This document shows positions 1-8,614 of a stretch of 64,000 nt of DNA, piece by piece. The position numbers were made by a program, and so were the translations under genes. The DNA comes from Sphingomonadaceae bacterium (GTDB lineage: Bacteria > Pseudomonadota > Alphaproteobacteria > Sphingomonadales > Sphingomonadaceae). A model generated the notes under the pieces. The model was not told where the DNA came from. It searched no databases and saw only the letters and a program-made list of their open reading frames with translations. Position 1 is the stretch's first letter, and every line of letters begins with the position of its first letter. The stretch covers positions 372,001-436,000 of the forward strand of contig RFPL01000001.1 in NCBI GenBank assembly GCA_009926135.1, read 5' to 3'.

Positions 1-715
1 CGGCGCCGATCACCAGTTCAGCCTCGCAGATCATCTGCTCGATATTGGCGCGGTTGGAAAAGCGGGTCTTGGCGCGGCTTTCGAAATGGGTGCCGAGCCG
101 TTCGAGCACTTCGGGATCGCGGTCGAGGATGGTCACGTCGGCACCAAGCCCCACGGCCATCTGCGCGGCATTGAAGCCGACCACGCCGCCGCCGATCACC
201 AGCACGCGGCCCGGCAGCACGCCCGGCACTCCGCCCAGCAGTACCCCGCGCCCGCCATGGGCCTTTTCCAGCGCGGTCGCCCCGGCCTGGATCGACATGC
301 GGCCCGCCACCTGGCTCATCGGTTTCAAGAGCGGCAGGGTGCCGCCGGGGCCAGTCACGGTTTCATAGGCGATTGCGGTGACGCCGGATTTGACCAGATC
401 AGCGGTCTGTTCCGGATCGGGGGCGAGGTGGAGATAGGTGTAGAGGATCTGCCCTTCGCGCAGCATGGCGCGCTCAGCGGCCTGGGGTTCCTTGACCTTG
501 ACCACCATTTCGCAGCCGTCGAACACGCTCCTGGCATCCGGCTTGATGATCCCGCCGGCGGCGGCATAGGCAGCGTCCTCGGCCCCGATTCCCAGACCAG
601 CACCGCTTTCCACCCAGACCTCATGCCCATGCGTCACCAGTTCGCGGACTGATTCCGGGGTCAGGCCGACCCGGTATTCGTGGTTCTTGATTTCCTTGAC
701 GGTGCCGACGCGCAT
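1..715 (-). CDS. ald: Alanine dehydrogenase, N-terminal part (truncated by window edge)
   Basis: NAD-dependent oxidative deamination of L-alanine to pyruvate and ammonium, in the cytoplasm. About 238 codons are visible. It opens [20 protein letters not shown], the usual AlaDH/transhydrogenase N-terminus, and shows the substrate-site lysine in MVVKVKEP, the catalytic histidine in TYLHLAPD and the start of the NAD-binding Rossmann fold in [14 protein letters not shown]. The C-terminal third lies left of base 1. ATG at 715 is preceded by AAGGAG at good spacing. It is divergent from the DUF2157 gene across a 120 bp shared promoter region. The family call is firm; only the C-terminus is unseen. 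Confidence 0.95.
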   Translation of the reverse strand, partial: MRVGTVKEIKNHEYRVGLTPESVRELVTHGHEVWVESGAGLGIGAEDAAYAAAGGIIKPDARSVFDGCEMVVKVKEPQAAERAMLREGQILYTYLHLAPDPEQTADLVKSGVTAIAYETVTGPGGTLPLLKPMSQVAGRMSIQAGATALEKAHGGRGVLLGGVPGVLPGRVLVIGGGVVGFNAAQMAVGLGADVTILDRDPEVLERLGTHFESRAKTRFSNRANIEQMICEAELVIGA

Positions 716-835
716 GGGGAGATCTCCTTTGCGGATTTCGTTACAGTTGTTACCGGTTTCAGGCAAGCTGGCTGCGATCAGCCGTGCAATTGCAACGCAT
801 TGATCTTGGCTGTGATCCGGCTAAGCTGACCGGCA
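716..835. promoter_or_regulatory. Divergent promoter region between ald and the DUF2157 gene, with palindrome TGCAATTGCA
   Basis: This 120 bp gap must hold both promoters. It contains a perfect 10 bp palindrome, TGCAATTGCA, at 785-794. It also has a near direct repeat GTTAC..GTTAC around 744-756. Alanine dehydrogenase genes are often controlled by Lrp/AsnC-family regulators that bind AT-centred palindromes, so the palindrome is a reasonable operator candidate. That link is inference; no regulator gene is adjacent. Confidence 0.35.
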
Positions 836-1972
836 ATGAGCGAGCGCAAGCTGAGAGCCTGGCAGGCAGCAGGGGTGATCGACGCCGATACGGCGCAGCG
901 GATTCGCGCCTGGGAAGCGGACAACGGGCGGCCGCTGGTACTCTGGGCCGTGATCGGGATTGCCGTCCTGTCGATTGCTCTCGGTCTGATCTCGGTAGTG
1001 GCCGCCAACTGGGATGATATCCCTGTGCTGGTCCGGTTGGGTGCGCACTTTGCTCTGCTGGCCGCCGCGGCTTTCGCGCTGTGGTATCTGGCCCACGATG
1101 CCGACCGACCCTGGCGCGAGGAGGCGCTGCTGTTCGTCTTCGGTGCGCTGGGCCTCACCTTCTTCGGCCATCTTGGCCAGGCTTACCAGACCACTTCTCC
1201 GCTGTGGCAGCCGTTGTCGGCCTGGCTGGTGCTGTTCGGGCCACTGGTCCTGCTGCGCGGACAGGGCGCGCCGACTGCACTGGCGCTGATGGGCGTGCTG
1301 GTGGTGGCCGTGTGGAACTATGCCGTCTGGAGCCGTTCCGGGCCGATGGAAGTCCTGCGCTTTGCCCTGCCGACGGCGCTGCCGCTGGTCTTTGCGCCGC
1401 TGGGCGCAGTGCTGCGCTATTCCAGCCGGCGGACCTGGTTCTGGCAGCGGCTGGAGGAACTGGGCTTTGCCTATGGCCTGGGCGGGGCCAGTCTGTTGGC
1501 GATCATTGCCGGGTTCGAGCGCTTCAGCCGCGGCGGCGACAGCCCGCAGATGTTGCAGGCGATCCTGCTGTGGGCGCTCGCTGGTCTTGTGGCAGCGGCG
1601 GTAACGTGGCGGGCGCGGCCTGATCCCTCTGGCCGGGCCGCAGCCACGGTGCTGGCTGGAAGCGCCGTGATCCTGCTGCTCACCTGGCCGCTGTCTGGCA
1701 ACCAGGTGATCGGCGCGCTGCTGTTCATGGCGCTCTGGGCGCTGGTCGGCTGGATGGCGCTGAAGGGCCAGTGGCGCGGGGTGTTCCAACTTGCAGTAGC
1801 GGTGCTGGCGCTGCGGCTGATCGTGCTGAGCTTCGAACTGGACGATGATCTGCTGACCAGCGGCTTCGGCCTGATCGGGGCGGGCTTGCTGATCCTCGCC
1901 ATCGCCTGGGGTGCGCGCTGGGTGGCGCGGACTTATGCCCCGGCCAAGGCCATGCCGGAAGACGCGCCATGA
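836..1972 (+). CDS. DUF2157 domain multi-pass membrane protein
   Basis: 378 aa. A short soluble N-terminus (MSERKLRAWQAAGVIDADTA, which looks like a small helical domain at residues 1-30) is followed by about ten hydrophobic segments from residue 38 to 370. The N-terminal layout, with a WxxxGxI-type helix then an AxxWEADNGR segment and the first membrane span, is that of DUF2157 proteins. No catalytic residues are apparent and the function is unknown. It overlaps the next gene by ATGA, so the two are probably translated together; DUF2157 and GDYXXLXY proteins are often encoded as a pair. Confidence 0.8.
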   Translation: MSERKLRAWQAAGVIDADTAQRIRAWEADNGRPLVLWAVIGIAVLSIALGLISVVAANWDDIPVLVRLGAHFALLAAAAFALWYLAHDADRPWREEALLFVFGALGLTFFGHLGQAYQTTSPLWQPLSAWLVLFGPLVLLRGQGAPTALALMGVLVVAVWNYAVWSRSGPMEVLRFALPTALPLVFAPLGAVLRYSSRRTWFWQRLEELGFAYGLGGASLLAIIAGFERFSRGGDSPQMLQAILLWALAGLVAAAVTWRARPDPSGRAAATVLAGSAVILLLTWPLSGNQVIGALLFMALWALVGWMALKGQWRGVFQLAVAVLALRLIVLSFELDDDLLTSGFGLIGAGLLILAIAWGARWVARTYAPAKAMPEDAP

Positions 1973-2442
1973 ACCGCGCGCTGCTTCATGTCGCTGCCCT
2001 CGCCTTGCCGCTGCTGGGGCTTGGCGCAAGCTGGCTTACGACTGCCCGCGCCAGTCGCCAGGGCACGGAATGGGAGGTGCCGGTCAACGGCTATGACCCG
2101 CGCGACTTCCTGCAAGGCCATTACGTGATGTTCCGGTACGATTGGCCCGGGCTTGAGCGGGGCAGCGGGCAGGCGCAGGATCTGTGCCTTGAAGGCCGGG
2201 CGCCCCGGATCGAGCGGGTCCAGCCTGCCGCCGCCGCTTGCCGCTACCGCATTGCGGTCGCAACTGGTCCCTGGGGCGGCAGGCTCTATGCCTCGCAGGA
2301 TTCGGCACTGCGGATGCAGCAGCAACTGGTCGATCCGAAGCAACAAGGCGTATTGCGGTTTCGGCTGCGCCCGGATGGCCGGATTGTGCCGCTGGGGCTG
2401 ACTTTCCGCCCGCGTCCGGCGGAGCCGGCCGTCACGCGCTGA
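1969..2442 (+). CDS. GDYXXLXY domain membrane-anchored protein
   Basis: 157 aa. The N-terminal hydrophobic segment (residues 5-25) looks like a signal anchor. Residues 40-60 read YDPRDFLQGHYVMFRYD, a variant of the GDYXXLXY signature (GHYVMFRY here, with D changed to H and L to F). The family is uncharacterised and usually sits beside DUF2157, as it does here through an ATGA overlap. It is likely exported or periplasm-facing. The partner role is inferred only from the fixed pairing. Confidence 0.75.
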   Translation: MNRALLHVAALALPLLGLGASWLTTARASRQGTEWEVPVNGYDPRDFLQGHYVMFRYDWPGLERGSGQAQDLCLEGRAPRIERVQPAAAACRYRIAVATGPWGGRLYASQDSALRMQQQLVDPKQQGVLRFRLRPDGRIVPLGLTFRPRPAEPAVTR

Positions 2443-2443
2443 G

Positions 2444-3598
2444 CTACAGCGCCGTGCCCGCCGCATGGGCGCTGGCCCAGGCCCACTGGAAATTATAGCC
2501 GCCCAGCCAGCCGGTCACGTCCACCGCCTCGCCAATCGCGTAGAGCCCCGGCACTTTCTTTGCTGCCATGGTCTGGCTGGACAGTTCCGCCGTGCTGATC
2601 CCGCCGGCGGTGACTTCGGCCTTGGCATAGCCTTCGCTGCCATTCGGCGCGAAGTGCCAGTCGCGCAGGCGCGCTTCGGCGGCGCGCAGCACCTTGTCGG
2701 ACTGGTTGCCGAGTTCGCCGTCCACGCCAACGCGATCCGCCAGCGTTGCTGCCAGCCGTTCGGGCAGAGGCAGAACGCGGCGCAGCGCAGCGCGAGGCTG
2801 GGCGCGCTTGGCTTCCAGCAGCCAGCCCTGCGGCTGATCCGGCAGGTAATCGATCCGCACGTCCTCGCCCCGCTGCCAATAGGACGAGACTTGCAGGATC
2901 GCCGGACCGGACAGGCCGCGATGCGTGAATAATGCCGCTTCGCGGAAAGCCGCCTTGCCGCATTTGGCGACGACATCGGTCGCCACGCCCGACAGTTCCG
3001 TGAATAGCGCGTCCTCGCCGCTCAGCGTCAACGGCACCAGCGCCGGGCGCGGCTGGACCACCTTCAGGCCGAACTGGCGGGCTAGTTCATAGGCGAAGGA
3101 AGTTGCGCCCAGCTTGGGGATCGAAGGTCCGCCAGTGGCGATCACCAGCGCGGGCGCGCTGGCCCCGGCGACATGGAACTGCCCGTCAAAATGCTCCACT
3201 GCGCCGGTTTCACTGCCCGGCCGGATCGTCACCGCGCCCTTGGCACACTCCTCCAGCAACATGGCGACGATCTGCCTGGCAGAGCCATCGCAGAACAGCT
3301 GGCCCAGCGTCTTTTCGTGCCAGGCGATATCATAGCTATCGACCAGCTTGATGAAATCCGCCGGGGTGTAGCGCGCCAGCGCCGATTTGGCGAAGTGCGG
3401 ATTGGCCGAAAGATAGCGATCCGGCGCGGTGTGGACATTCGTGAAGTTGCAGCGCCCCCCGCCCGAGATCAGGATCTTGCGGCCCACCTCGTCGTTATGG
3501 TCTAGCAGCAGCACCCGCTTGCCGCGCTGGCCCGCGGTAGCTGCGCAGAACAGGCCGGCAGCGCCTGCGCCGAGGACGATGGCGTCAAACTGGCTCAA
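2444..3598 (-). CDS. HI0933-family NAD(P)/FAD-dependent oxidoreductase (BaiN-like)
   Basis: 384 aa flavoprotein. The N-terminal dinucleotide fold shows LGAGAAGLFCA, then the HI0933 family signature ISGGGRCNFTN at about residues 45-55. The C-terminus ends in a second FAD-contacting stretch (GEAVDVTGWLGGYNFQWAWA). The physiological substrate is not established for most members; some are linked to bile acid reduction, which is not expected here. The start is TTG at 3598, forming a TTGA overlap with the stop of the upstream flavoprotein gene, so the two are co-transcribed and probably translationally coupled. Confidence 0.85.
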   Translation of the reverse strand: MSQFDAIVLGAGAAGLFCAATAGQRGKRVLLLDHNDEVGRKILISGGGRCNFTNVHTAPDRYLSANPHFAKSALARYTPADFIKLVDSYDIAWHEKTLGQLFCDGSARQIVAMLLEECAKGAVTIRPGSETGAVEHFDGQFHVAGASAPALVIATGGPSIPKLGATSFAYELARQFGLKVVQPRPALVPLTLSGEDALFTELSGVATDVVAKCGKAAFREAALFTHRGLSGPAILQVSSYWQRGEDVRIDYLPDQPQGWLLEAKRAQPRAALRRVLPLPERLAATLADRVGVDGELGNQSDKVLRAAEARLRDWHFAPNGSEGYAKAEVTAGGISTAELSSQTMAAKKVPGLYAIGEAVDVTGWLGGYNFQWAWASAHAAGTAL

Positions 3599-5205
3599 CC
3601 GACGGCGACCAGCTTTGCCGCCAGCGCCTCCGCCACCTTGATGCCGTCGACCGCAGCGGAAAGGATGCCACCGGCATAGCCTGCGCCTTCGCCGGCCGGG
3701 TAGAGACCAGCTGTGTTGATCGACTGGAAATCAGCCCCGCGGCGGATGCGGATGGGTGAAGAAGTCCGGGTTTCAACGCCGGTCATCACGGCGTCGGGAT
3801 GGTCATAGCCGGGTACCTGCCGCCCGAACACCGGCAGTGCCTCGCGCAGGGCGTCGATTACGAAGGCGGGGAGCACTTCGGCCAGGTCAGTCGGCTTGAC
3901 GCCGGGCTTGTAGCTCGGCTCCACCACGCCGAATGCGGTCGATGGGCGACTGGCGAGCAGGTCTTCCACCCGCTGTCCCGGTGCGTGGTAATTGGAGCCA
4001 CCGGCGACAAAGGCCGCCTCCTCCAGCTGCCGTTGCAGCCGCACCCCCGCCAGCGGATCGCCGGGAAAATCGCGCTCAGGATTGATGTCCACCACCAGCC
4101 CGGAATTGGCGTTGAACTCGGCGCGCGAATACTGGCTCATCCCGTTGGTAACGACGCGGCCTTCCTCGGATGTGGCAGCGACCACGCGCCCGCCCGGGCA
4201 CATGCAGAACGAGTAGACCGCCCGCCCGTTGCTGGCCTGGTGCGAAATGGCATAGGCCGCCGGACCCAGGATCGGATTGCCGGCATTGGGGCCGAACCGG
4301 GCCTTGTCGATCCAGCTTTGCGGGTGTTCGATCCGCACGCCGATCGCAAAAGGCTTGGCTTCCACGTAAACCCCGCGCTCGTGCAGCTTGAAGAAGGTGT
4401 CGCGGGCCGAATGGCCGACCGCGAGGATCACGTGCTCGGCTGCGAGGAACTCTCCGGTCGACAGGGTCAGGCCCTTCATCTGCCCGTCTTCCAGCACAAA
4501 GTCCTCAACCCGCGTGCCGAAGCGGTATTCGCCGCCGAGGCTCTCGATCGTCTCGCGGATCGACATGACCATGGTAACCAGTCGGAATGTGCCGACGTGG
4601 GGGTGGGCCTCGGTCAGGATGTCCTCGGGCGCTCCAGCCTTGACGAATTCGGTCAGCACCTTGCGGCCCAGGTGGCGCGGGTCCTTGATGCGCGAATAGA
4701 GCTTGCCGTCAGAGAAGGTGCCGGCCCCGCCTTCGCCGAACTGGGCGTTGGATTCGGTTTCCAGCACTGCCCGGCGCCATAGCCCCCAGGTGTCCTTGGT
4801 CCGCTCGCGCACCGCCTTGCCGCGCTCGATGATGATCGGTTTGAGGCCCATCTGAGCCAGGATCAGCGCGGCCATCAGCCCGCATGGGCCCGCGCCGATC
4901 ACCACTGGGCGCTGTCCGCTCCAGCCTTCGGGCGCCGTGACCGGGAACTTGTAGGACAGGTCCGGAGTCGGTTTGATGTGCGGATCGCCGTGATGGCGCT
5001 CCAGCACTTCGGCCTCGTCGCGAACCACGGCATCGATCATGTAGATCAGCTTGATCGCGCTCTTCTTGCGGGCATCATTGCCGCGCCGGAACACGCTGAA
5101 GCGGACCAGGTCTTCCGGCGGAATGCCGAGCTTGGCCAGCACCGCCGCCTCCAGCGCGGGGGCTTCGTGGTCAAGCGGCAGGGCCAGGTCGGTCAGGCGG
5201 ATCAT
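3595..5205 (-). CDS. COG2509-type FAD-dependent dehydrogenase
   Basis: 536 aa from ATG 5205. The ORF track start at 5358 runs into the AraC gene and is rejected. The N-terminal 90 residues form a small domain carrying VRFSVFRRGNDARKK. The FAD Rossmann motif VVIGAGPCGLMAALILAQMG follows, then FGEGGAGTFSDGKL and a C-terminal GAGYAGGI FAD contact. This is the conserved uncharacterised FAD-dependent dehydrogenase family found beside or within many bacterial genomes. It lies directly upstream of the HI0933 flavoprotein, and the two overlap by 4 bp. The substrate is unknown. Confidence 0.85.
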   Translation of the reverse strand: MIRLTDLALPLDHEAPALEAAVLAKLGIPPEDLVRFSVFRRGNDARKKSAIKLIYMIDAVVRDEAEVLERHHGDPHIKPTPDLSYKFPVTAPEGWSGQRPVVIGAGPCGLMAALILAQMGLKPIIIERGKAVRERTKDTWGLWRRAVLETESNAQFGEGGAGTFSDGKLYSRIKDPRHLGRKVLTEFVKAGAPEDILTEAHPHVGTFRLVTMVMSIRETIESLGGEYRFGTRVEDFVLEDGQMKGLTLSTGEFLAAEHVILAVGHSARDTFFKLHERGVYVEAKPFAIGVRIEHPQSWIDKARFGPNAGNPILGPAAYAISHQASNGRAVYSFCMCPGGRVVAATSEEGRVVTNGMSQYSRAEFNANSGLVVDINPERDFPGDPLAGVRLQRQLEEAAFVAGGSNYHAPGQRVEDLLASRPSTAFGVVEPSYKPGVKPTDLAEVLPAFVIDALREALPVFGRQVPGYDHPDAVMTGVETRTSSPIRIRRGADFQSINTAGLYPAGEGAGYAGGILSAAVDGIKVAEALAAKLVAVG

Positions 5206-5245
5206 GGAGCAGCCTTTCGCCGGGTCGACGCACGAAGGCAAGCGT

Positions 5246-6247
5246 TCAGGCGGACTGGTCGCGCCGCCAGGCTCGCGGTGGCTGGCCGTGGCGTTGGGCA
5301 AACCAGGTGGTGAAGGCGGCCGAGCTGGCAAAGCCCAGCAGCTCGGCAATCTCGGCATTGCTGCGCCGCGTCCCGGTCAGCTGCCCGCGCGCCAGTTCGC
5401 TGCGCACCGTATCGAGCAGGGCGTGGTAAGTCGTGCCTTCTTCGGCCAGCCGCCGCTCCATCGTCCGCCGCGACAGGCCCAGACGTTCGGCCACCAGCGG
5501 GGCGGTGCAGCGCCGCCCGGCCAGCATGGCACGCAGCAGGCGCCGGATGCGCTCGGCCAACGGCAAGTCCGCCAGTCCCGGCAATACCGCCCGTAGCTGG
5601 GCGGTATATGGTCGCAGCGCTGCTTCAGCCAGCAGGTTGGGGCGATCAAGGTCGGCCGGATCGAAAACGATCCCGCTGAAGTCCTGGGCAAAGTGGACCC
5701 GGGTGCCATAGGCCCGCTCGAACTGGCTGATCCGGACCGGGCGGGGCCGCTCCAGATAGATGCCCTGTGCGTGCCATCCCAGGCCCAGCAACTGGCGCAG
5801 GATGCGGTGTAGCATGGCGACGGCGACATCGGTCGCCTGCACACGGGGCCCGTCCCCGGCAACGGTGCAGGCCAGGATGGCCACGCCTCCAGCCTCGGTC
5901 AGGTCAATGGTCAGGGCTTCGTTGTGAAGTGGCAGGTACGATGTAAAAATGCCCAGCGCGCTGCGGATGTCCGGTTCGTCCCGGGCTAGCAGGGTCACCG
6001 GGCCAAGGTTCGAAAAGCCGCGCAGTTCGGCCAGTCGCAGGCCGAAGTCCTCGGCCCCGGCCAGTTCTGCTGCGCGCTCGAACATCCGGTTCAGGGCACC
6101 GGTTGGCAATCGCCGGTCCGGATCGCGCTCTGCGTCGGCTGGCAGACCTGCCGCCCGCAGCAGCCCCGCCGGATCCAGTCCATAGGACCGGGCCAGCGCA
6201 CTGAACCCGGTCAGGGCCGCTGCTCGGATGGTTGGAATTTGGCGCAT
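5246..6247 (-). CDS. AraC-family transcriptional regulator (arabinose-binding-like N-domain)
   Basis: 333 aa from ATG 6247; a TTG at 6268 is an in-frame alternative. Residues 1-200 resemble the N-terminal ligand-sensing domain of the OruR/ArgR-type AraC group (SYGLDPAGLLRAAGLP, then ELRGFSNLGPVTLLARDEP). The C-terminal 100 residues hold the double helix-turn-helix (VAERLGLSRRTMERRLAEEG and ELLGFASSAAFTTWFAQRHG). It is divergent from the CMD/BKACE operon and almost certainly controls it. An inverted repeat overlaps its start codon region (6242-6266), which suggests autoregulation. The inducer is unknown but is plausibly the substrate of that operon. Confidence 0.88.
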   Translation of the reverse strand: MRQIPTIRAAALTGFSALARSYGLDPAGLLRAAGLPADAERDPDRRLPTGALNRMFERAAELAGAEDFGLRLAELRGFSNLGPVTLLARDEPDIRSALGIFTSYLPLHNEALTIDLTEAGGVAILACTVAGDGPRVQATDVAVAMLHRILRQLLGLGWHAQGIYLERPRPVRISQFERAYGTRVHFAQDFSGIVFDPADLDRPNLLAEAALRPYTAQLRAVLPGLADLPLAERIRRLLRAMLAGRRCTAPLVAERLGLSRRTMERRLAEEGTTYHALLDTVRSELARGQLTGTRRSNAEIAELLGFASSAAFTTWFAQRHGQPPRAWRRDQSA

Positions 6248-6266
6248 TTGAGCAATCAAATGGCGC
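6242..6266. promoter_or_regulatory. Inverted repeat overlapping the araC-type start, candidate operator
   Basis: GCGCATTTGA, a 4 nt spacer GCAA, then TCAAATGGCGC. The arms match 10 of 10 apart from one extra G in the right arm. It covers the regulator's start codon and lies about 59-83 bp upstream of the CMD-like gene start, a sensible position for control of both divergent transcripts. Binding by the adjacent AraC protein is inferred from location only. Confidence 0.4.
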
Positions 6267-6324
6267 AAAATATAAATCCTGTCCAGCCGGTCTGGCTATT
6301 CTCGGCTGCATTGGGAGAAAAATA

Positions 6325-6732
6325 ATGCCATCCACCACGCCGATCTGTGATGCCGCCCGCGCCAGCGGGCAGTGGAACCAGGCCTGGGACCAGGCCGCCG
6401 CCTTTGATGCGGAATGGATGGAAAAGTTCCTCGACATGGGCACTCATGCGGCCCGCAAGGGGATCATCGATCCCAAGACATATGAATTCCTGGCCATCGC
6501 CGTCGATGCCAGCTGCACCCATATGTATTCGCCGGGGGTCAAGCGCCACATTGCCAAGGCGCTCGACCTGGGCGCCACGCCTGAAGAGATCATGGCCGTG
6601 CTGCAACTGGTTGCGGTGCTCGGTATCCACTCGGTCGCGCTCGGGACACCGCATCTGGTTGACGAAATGACCGCGCGCGGGATGCCCGTACCCGGCCGTA
6701 CCCCTGAACCATCCGAATCCAAGGAGGACTGA
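6325..6732 (+). CDS. Carboxymuconolactone decarboxylase (CMD)/AhpD-fold protein
   Basis: 135 aa from ATG 6325, preceded by GGGAGAAA; the longer track ORF (6232) enters the promoter region. The CMD helical fold is visible in EFLAIAVDASCTHMYSPGVK followed by HIAKALDLGATPEEIMAVLQ. The peroxidatic-type CxxC of AhpD is reduced to a single cysteine (CTHM), so a disulfide-based peroxidase role is unlikely; it is more probably a decarboxylase/isomerase-like or structural member. It is the first gene of the operon, 2 bp before the BKACE gene. The exact reaction is unknown. Confidence 0.78.
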   Translation: MPSTTPICDAARASGQWNQAWDQAAAFDAEWMEKFLDMGTHAARKGIIDPKTYEFLAIAVDASCTHMYSPGVKRHIAKALDLGATPEEIMAVLQLVAVLGIHSVALGTPHLVDEMTARGMPVPGRTPEPSESKED

Positions 6733-6734
6733 AC

Positions 6735-7793
6735 ATGCATTTCCTCGATGACAGCCTGCTGCCCGAAAACCAGGAAAAGCTGGTTATCCAGGTCGCCCCC
6801 TATGGCCCGCAGTGGCTGCCGGGCGATTTCCCCGAAGATATCCCGGTTTCAATGGCCGACCAGGTCCAGAAGGCGGTCGATTGCTACAACGCCGGGGCCA
6901 CCGTGCTGCACCTGCACTGCCGCGAGGCGGATGGGAGCGGCTCGAAGCGGCTGTCGATGTTCAACGAGATGATCGACCGAGTCCGCACGGCTTGCCCCGA
7001 CATGCTGATCCAGGTTGGGGGCTCGATCTCCTTCGCGCCGGAAGGCGAAGGCGGCGAGGCCAAGTGGCTGTCCGACGATACCCGCCACATGCTGGCCGAA
7101 CTGAAGCCCAAGCCGGACCAGGTGACCATCGCGGTGAACACAAACCAGATGGACATCTCCGCGCTGATGAGCGCCGACGATATCGCGGGAACCTGCCTGA
7201 CCAACCCGGCAATGTTCGAAGCCTATCGCAACATGCACTTTGAATGCGGCCCGGTGTTCATGGAAGAGCACCTCAAGCGGCTCGTCGCCAATGGCATCCA
7301 GCCACACTTCATGGTCGGTGACATGAGCCAGCTGGAGACAGTTGAGCGGCTGATCCGCAAGGGGCACTACAATGGCCCCCTGGTGTTGAACTATGTCGCA
7401 ATCGGCAGCGGTGCCGCCGGAACCCATCCTGCGGACCTGATTGAATTTGCCCGCCGCGTGCCCGATGGCGCGGTGCTGACGATCGAGACGATCATGCGCA
7501 ACGTCGCCCCGTTCAACGCGATTGCCATTGCGCTGGGCCTCCACGTCCGCGTCGGGATCGAGGACAACCTTTGGAGCCGCAAGGGTGAACGGATGACCTC
7601 GGTCCAGCAGGTCGAGCAGATGGTGCGCCTCGCCAACGAACTGCACCGCGATGTCGCCAGCGGTCCGGAAGCCAAGGCGATCTACCAGATCGGCACCTTC
7701 TACCAGTCGACCGATGAAACCCTGCGCCGCGTGGGCTATCCGCCCAACCGCCAGCCCGGCCAGCGCGGCGTCCCGCGGTGGGAGTACGCGTGA
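6735..7793 (+). CDS. BKACE-family beta-keto acid cleavage enzyme (3-keto-5-aminohexanoate cleavage-like)
   Basis: 352 aa. BKACE (DUF849) enzymes are Zn-dependent and condense a beta-keto acid with acetyl-CoA to give acetoacetate plus a new acyl-CoA. The metal-binding HxH is present in TVLHLHCREADGSGS, and later conserved elements TIETIMRN and HVRVGIEDNLW are seen. It is longer than the usual 275-310 aa members because of an N-terminal extension and extra internal segments, so it may belong to a subgroup with an unassigned substrate. It is flanked by CMD-like and SDR genes in one operon, which suggests side-chain or ring-fragment catabolism. Confidence 0.85.
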   Translation: MHFLDDSLLPENQEKLVIQVAPYGPQWLPGDFPEDIPVSMADQVQKAVDCYNAGATVLHLHCREADGSGSKRLSMFNEMIDRVRTACPDMLIQVGGSISFAPEGEGGEAKWLSDDTRHMLAELKPKPDQVTIAVNTNQMDISALMSADDIAGTCLTNPAMFEAYRNMHFECGPVFMEEHLKRLVANGIQPHFMVGDMSQLETVERLIRKGHYNGPLVLNYVAIGSGAAGTHPADLIEFARRVPDGAVLTIETIMRNVAPFNAIAIALGLHVRVGIEDNLWSRKGERMTSVQQVEQMVRLANELHRDVASGPEAKAIYQIGTFYQSTDETLRRVGYPPNRQPGQRGVPRWEYA

Positions 7794-8614
7794 GCCAGCT
7801 GGCGGGGCGGGTCTGCATTGTCACGGGGGCGGCACGCGGGCTCGGGCAGGCGATCGCAGGATCGCTTGCCGCCGCCGGTGGTCGCCTCGCCATCTGTGAC
7901 CTGCGCGAGGCGGACCTGGCGGAGACTGCCGCGGCGTTGCGGGCCAAGGGCGCCGAGGTCTATGCCGCGGCCTGCGATGTCAGCGACAGCGCGGCGGTCG
8001 ATGCCTTTTTTGCCAGCGTCGAGCAGGAGCTTGGCCCGGTCGATGTGCTGGTCAACAATGCCGCGCTGGTCCCGGGTGGGCCGGAGGACGAGGTGCGCCG
8101 CAGCCGCCACTACACCTACCTGACCACGCCCGAACCCCGCGACACGCTGGGCTTCACCAGCGCGATGAGCGATGCCGAATGGCTCAAGTACTGGGACGTC
8201 AACGTCCACGGCGTGTTCTTCTGCACCCGGGCCGCGCTCCGGCAGATGGAACCGCGCCGCCATGGCCGCATCGTCAACATTGCCTCGATTTCCGGACTCT
8301 CAGCTCTGAGTGCGCACAGCCCGCACTATTCGGCCACCAAGGGGGCCGTGATCGCCTTCACCCGCGCTGTCGCGGCGGAAGTGGCCGGGGCAAATATCTT
8401 CGTCAATGCGATCGCACCGGGCGGCGTGGCGACCCCGATGTTCGATGATTACCTGGCCCGGCTCGACCCGGAGGCACGTGGGCGGCTGTTCCAGATGATC
8501 CCGGCTGGAAGGCTGGGAACGATGGACGAATACGCTGGGCTGGTGGCCTATCTGGCAGGTGACGGGCACTATCTCGTCGGGCAGATTATCAGCCCGAACG
8601 GGGGGATGATCTGA
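7790..8614 (+). CDS. Short-chain dehydrogenase/reductase (SDR)
   Basis: 274 aa from GTG 7790, which overlaps the BKACE stop as GTGA; GGGAG lies just upstream. The cofactor motif is TGAARGLGQAIAG. NNA follows at about residue 88, and the catalytic Ser and YxxxK appear in IASISGLSALSAHSPHYSATK. There is an unusual insertion after NNAALVPGG (about 30 residues, through LTTPEPRDTLGFTSAMSDAEW) compared with classical SDRs. It probably oxidises a hydroxyl to the keto group needed by BKACE, or reduces a product; the substrate is unknown. Confidence 0.88.
   Translation: MSQLAGRVCIVTGAARGLGQAIAGSLAAAGGRLAICDLREADLAETAAALRAKGAEVYAAACDVSDSAAVDAFFASVEQELGPVDVLVNNAALVPGGPEDEVRRSRHYTYLTTPEPRDTLGFTSAMSDAEWLKYWDVNVHGVFFCTRAALRQMEPRRHGRIVNIASISGLSALSAHSPHYSATKGAVIAFTRAVAAEVAGANIFVNAIAPGGVATPMFDDYLARLDPEARGRLFQMIPAGRLGTMDEYAGLVAYLAGDGHYLVGQIISPNGGMI

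Noticed and set aside
821-2029. 402 aa minus-strand ORF
   Set aside because: It is Gln/Arg/His-rich, has no family pattern and lies wholly antisense to the DUF2157 gene; a GC-rich shadow frame.
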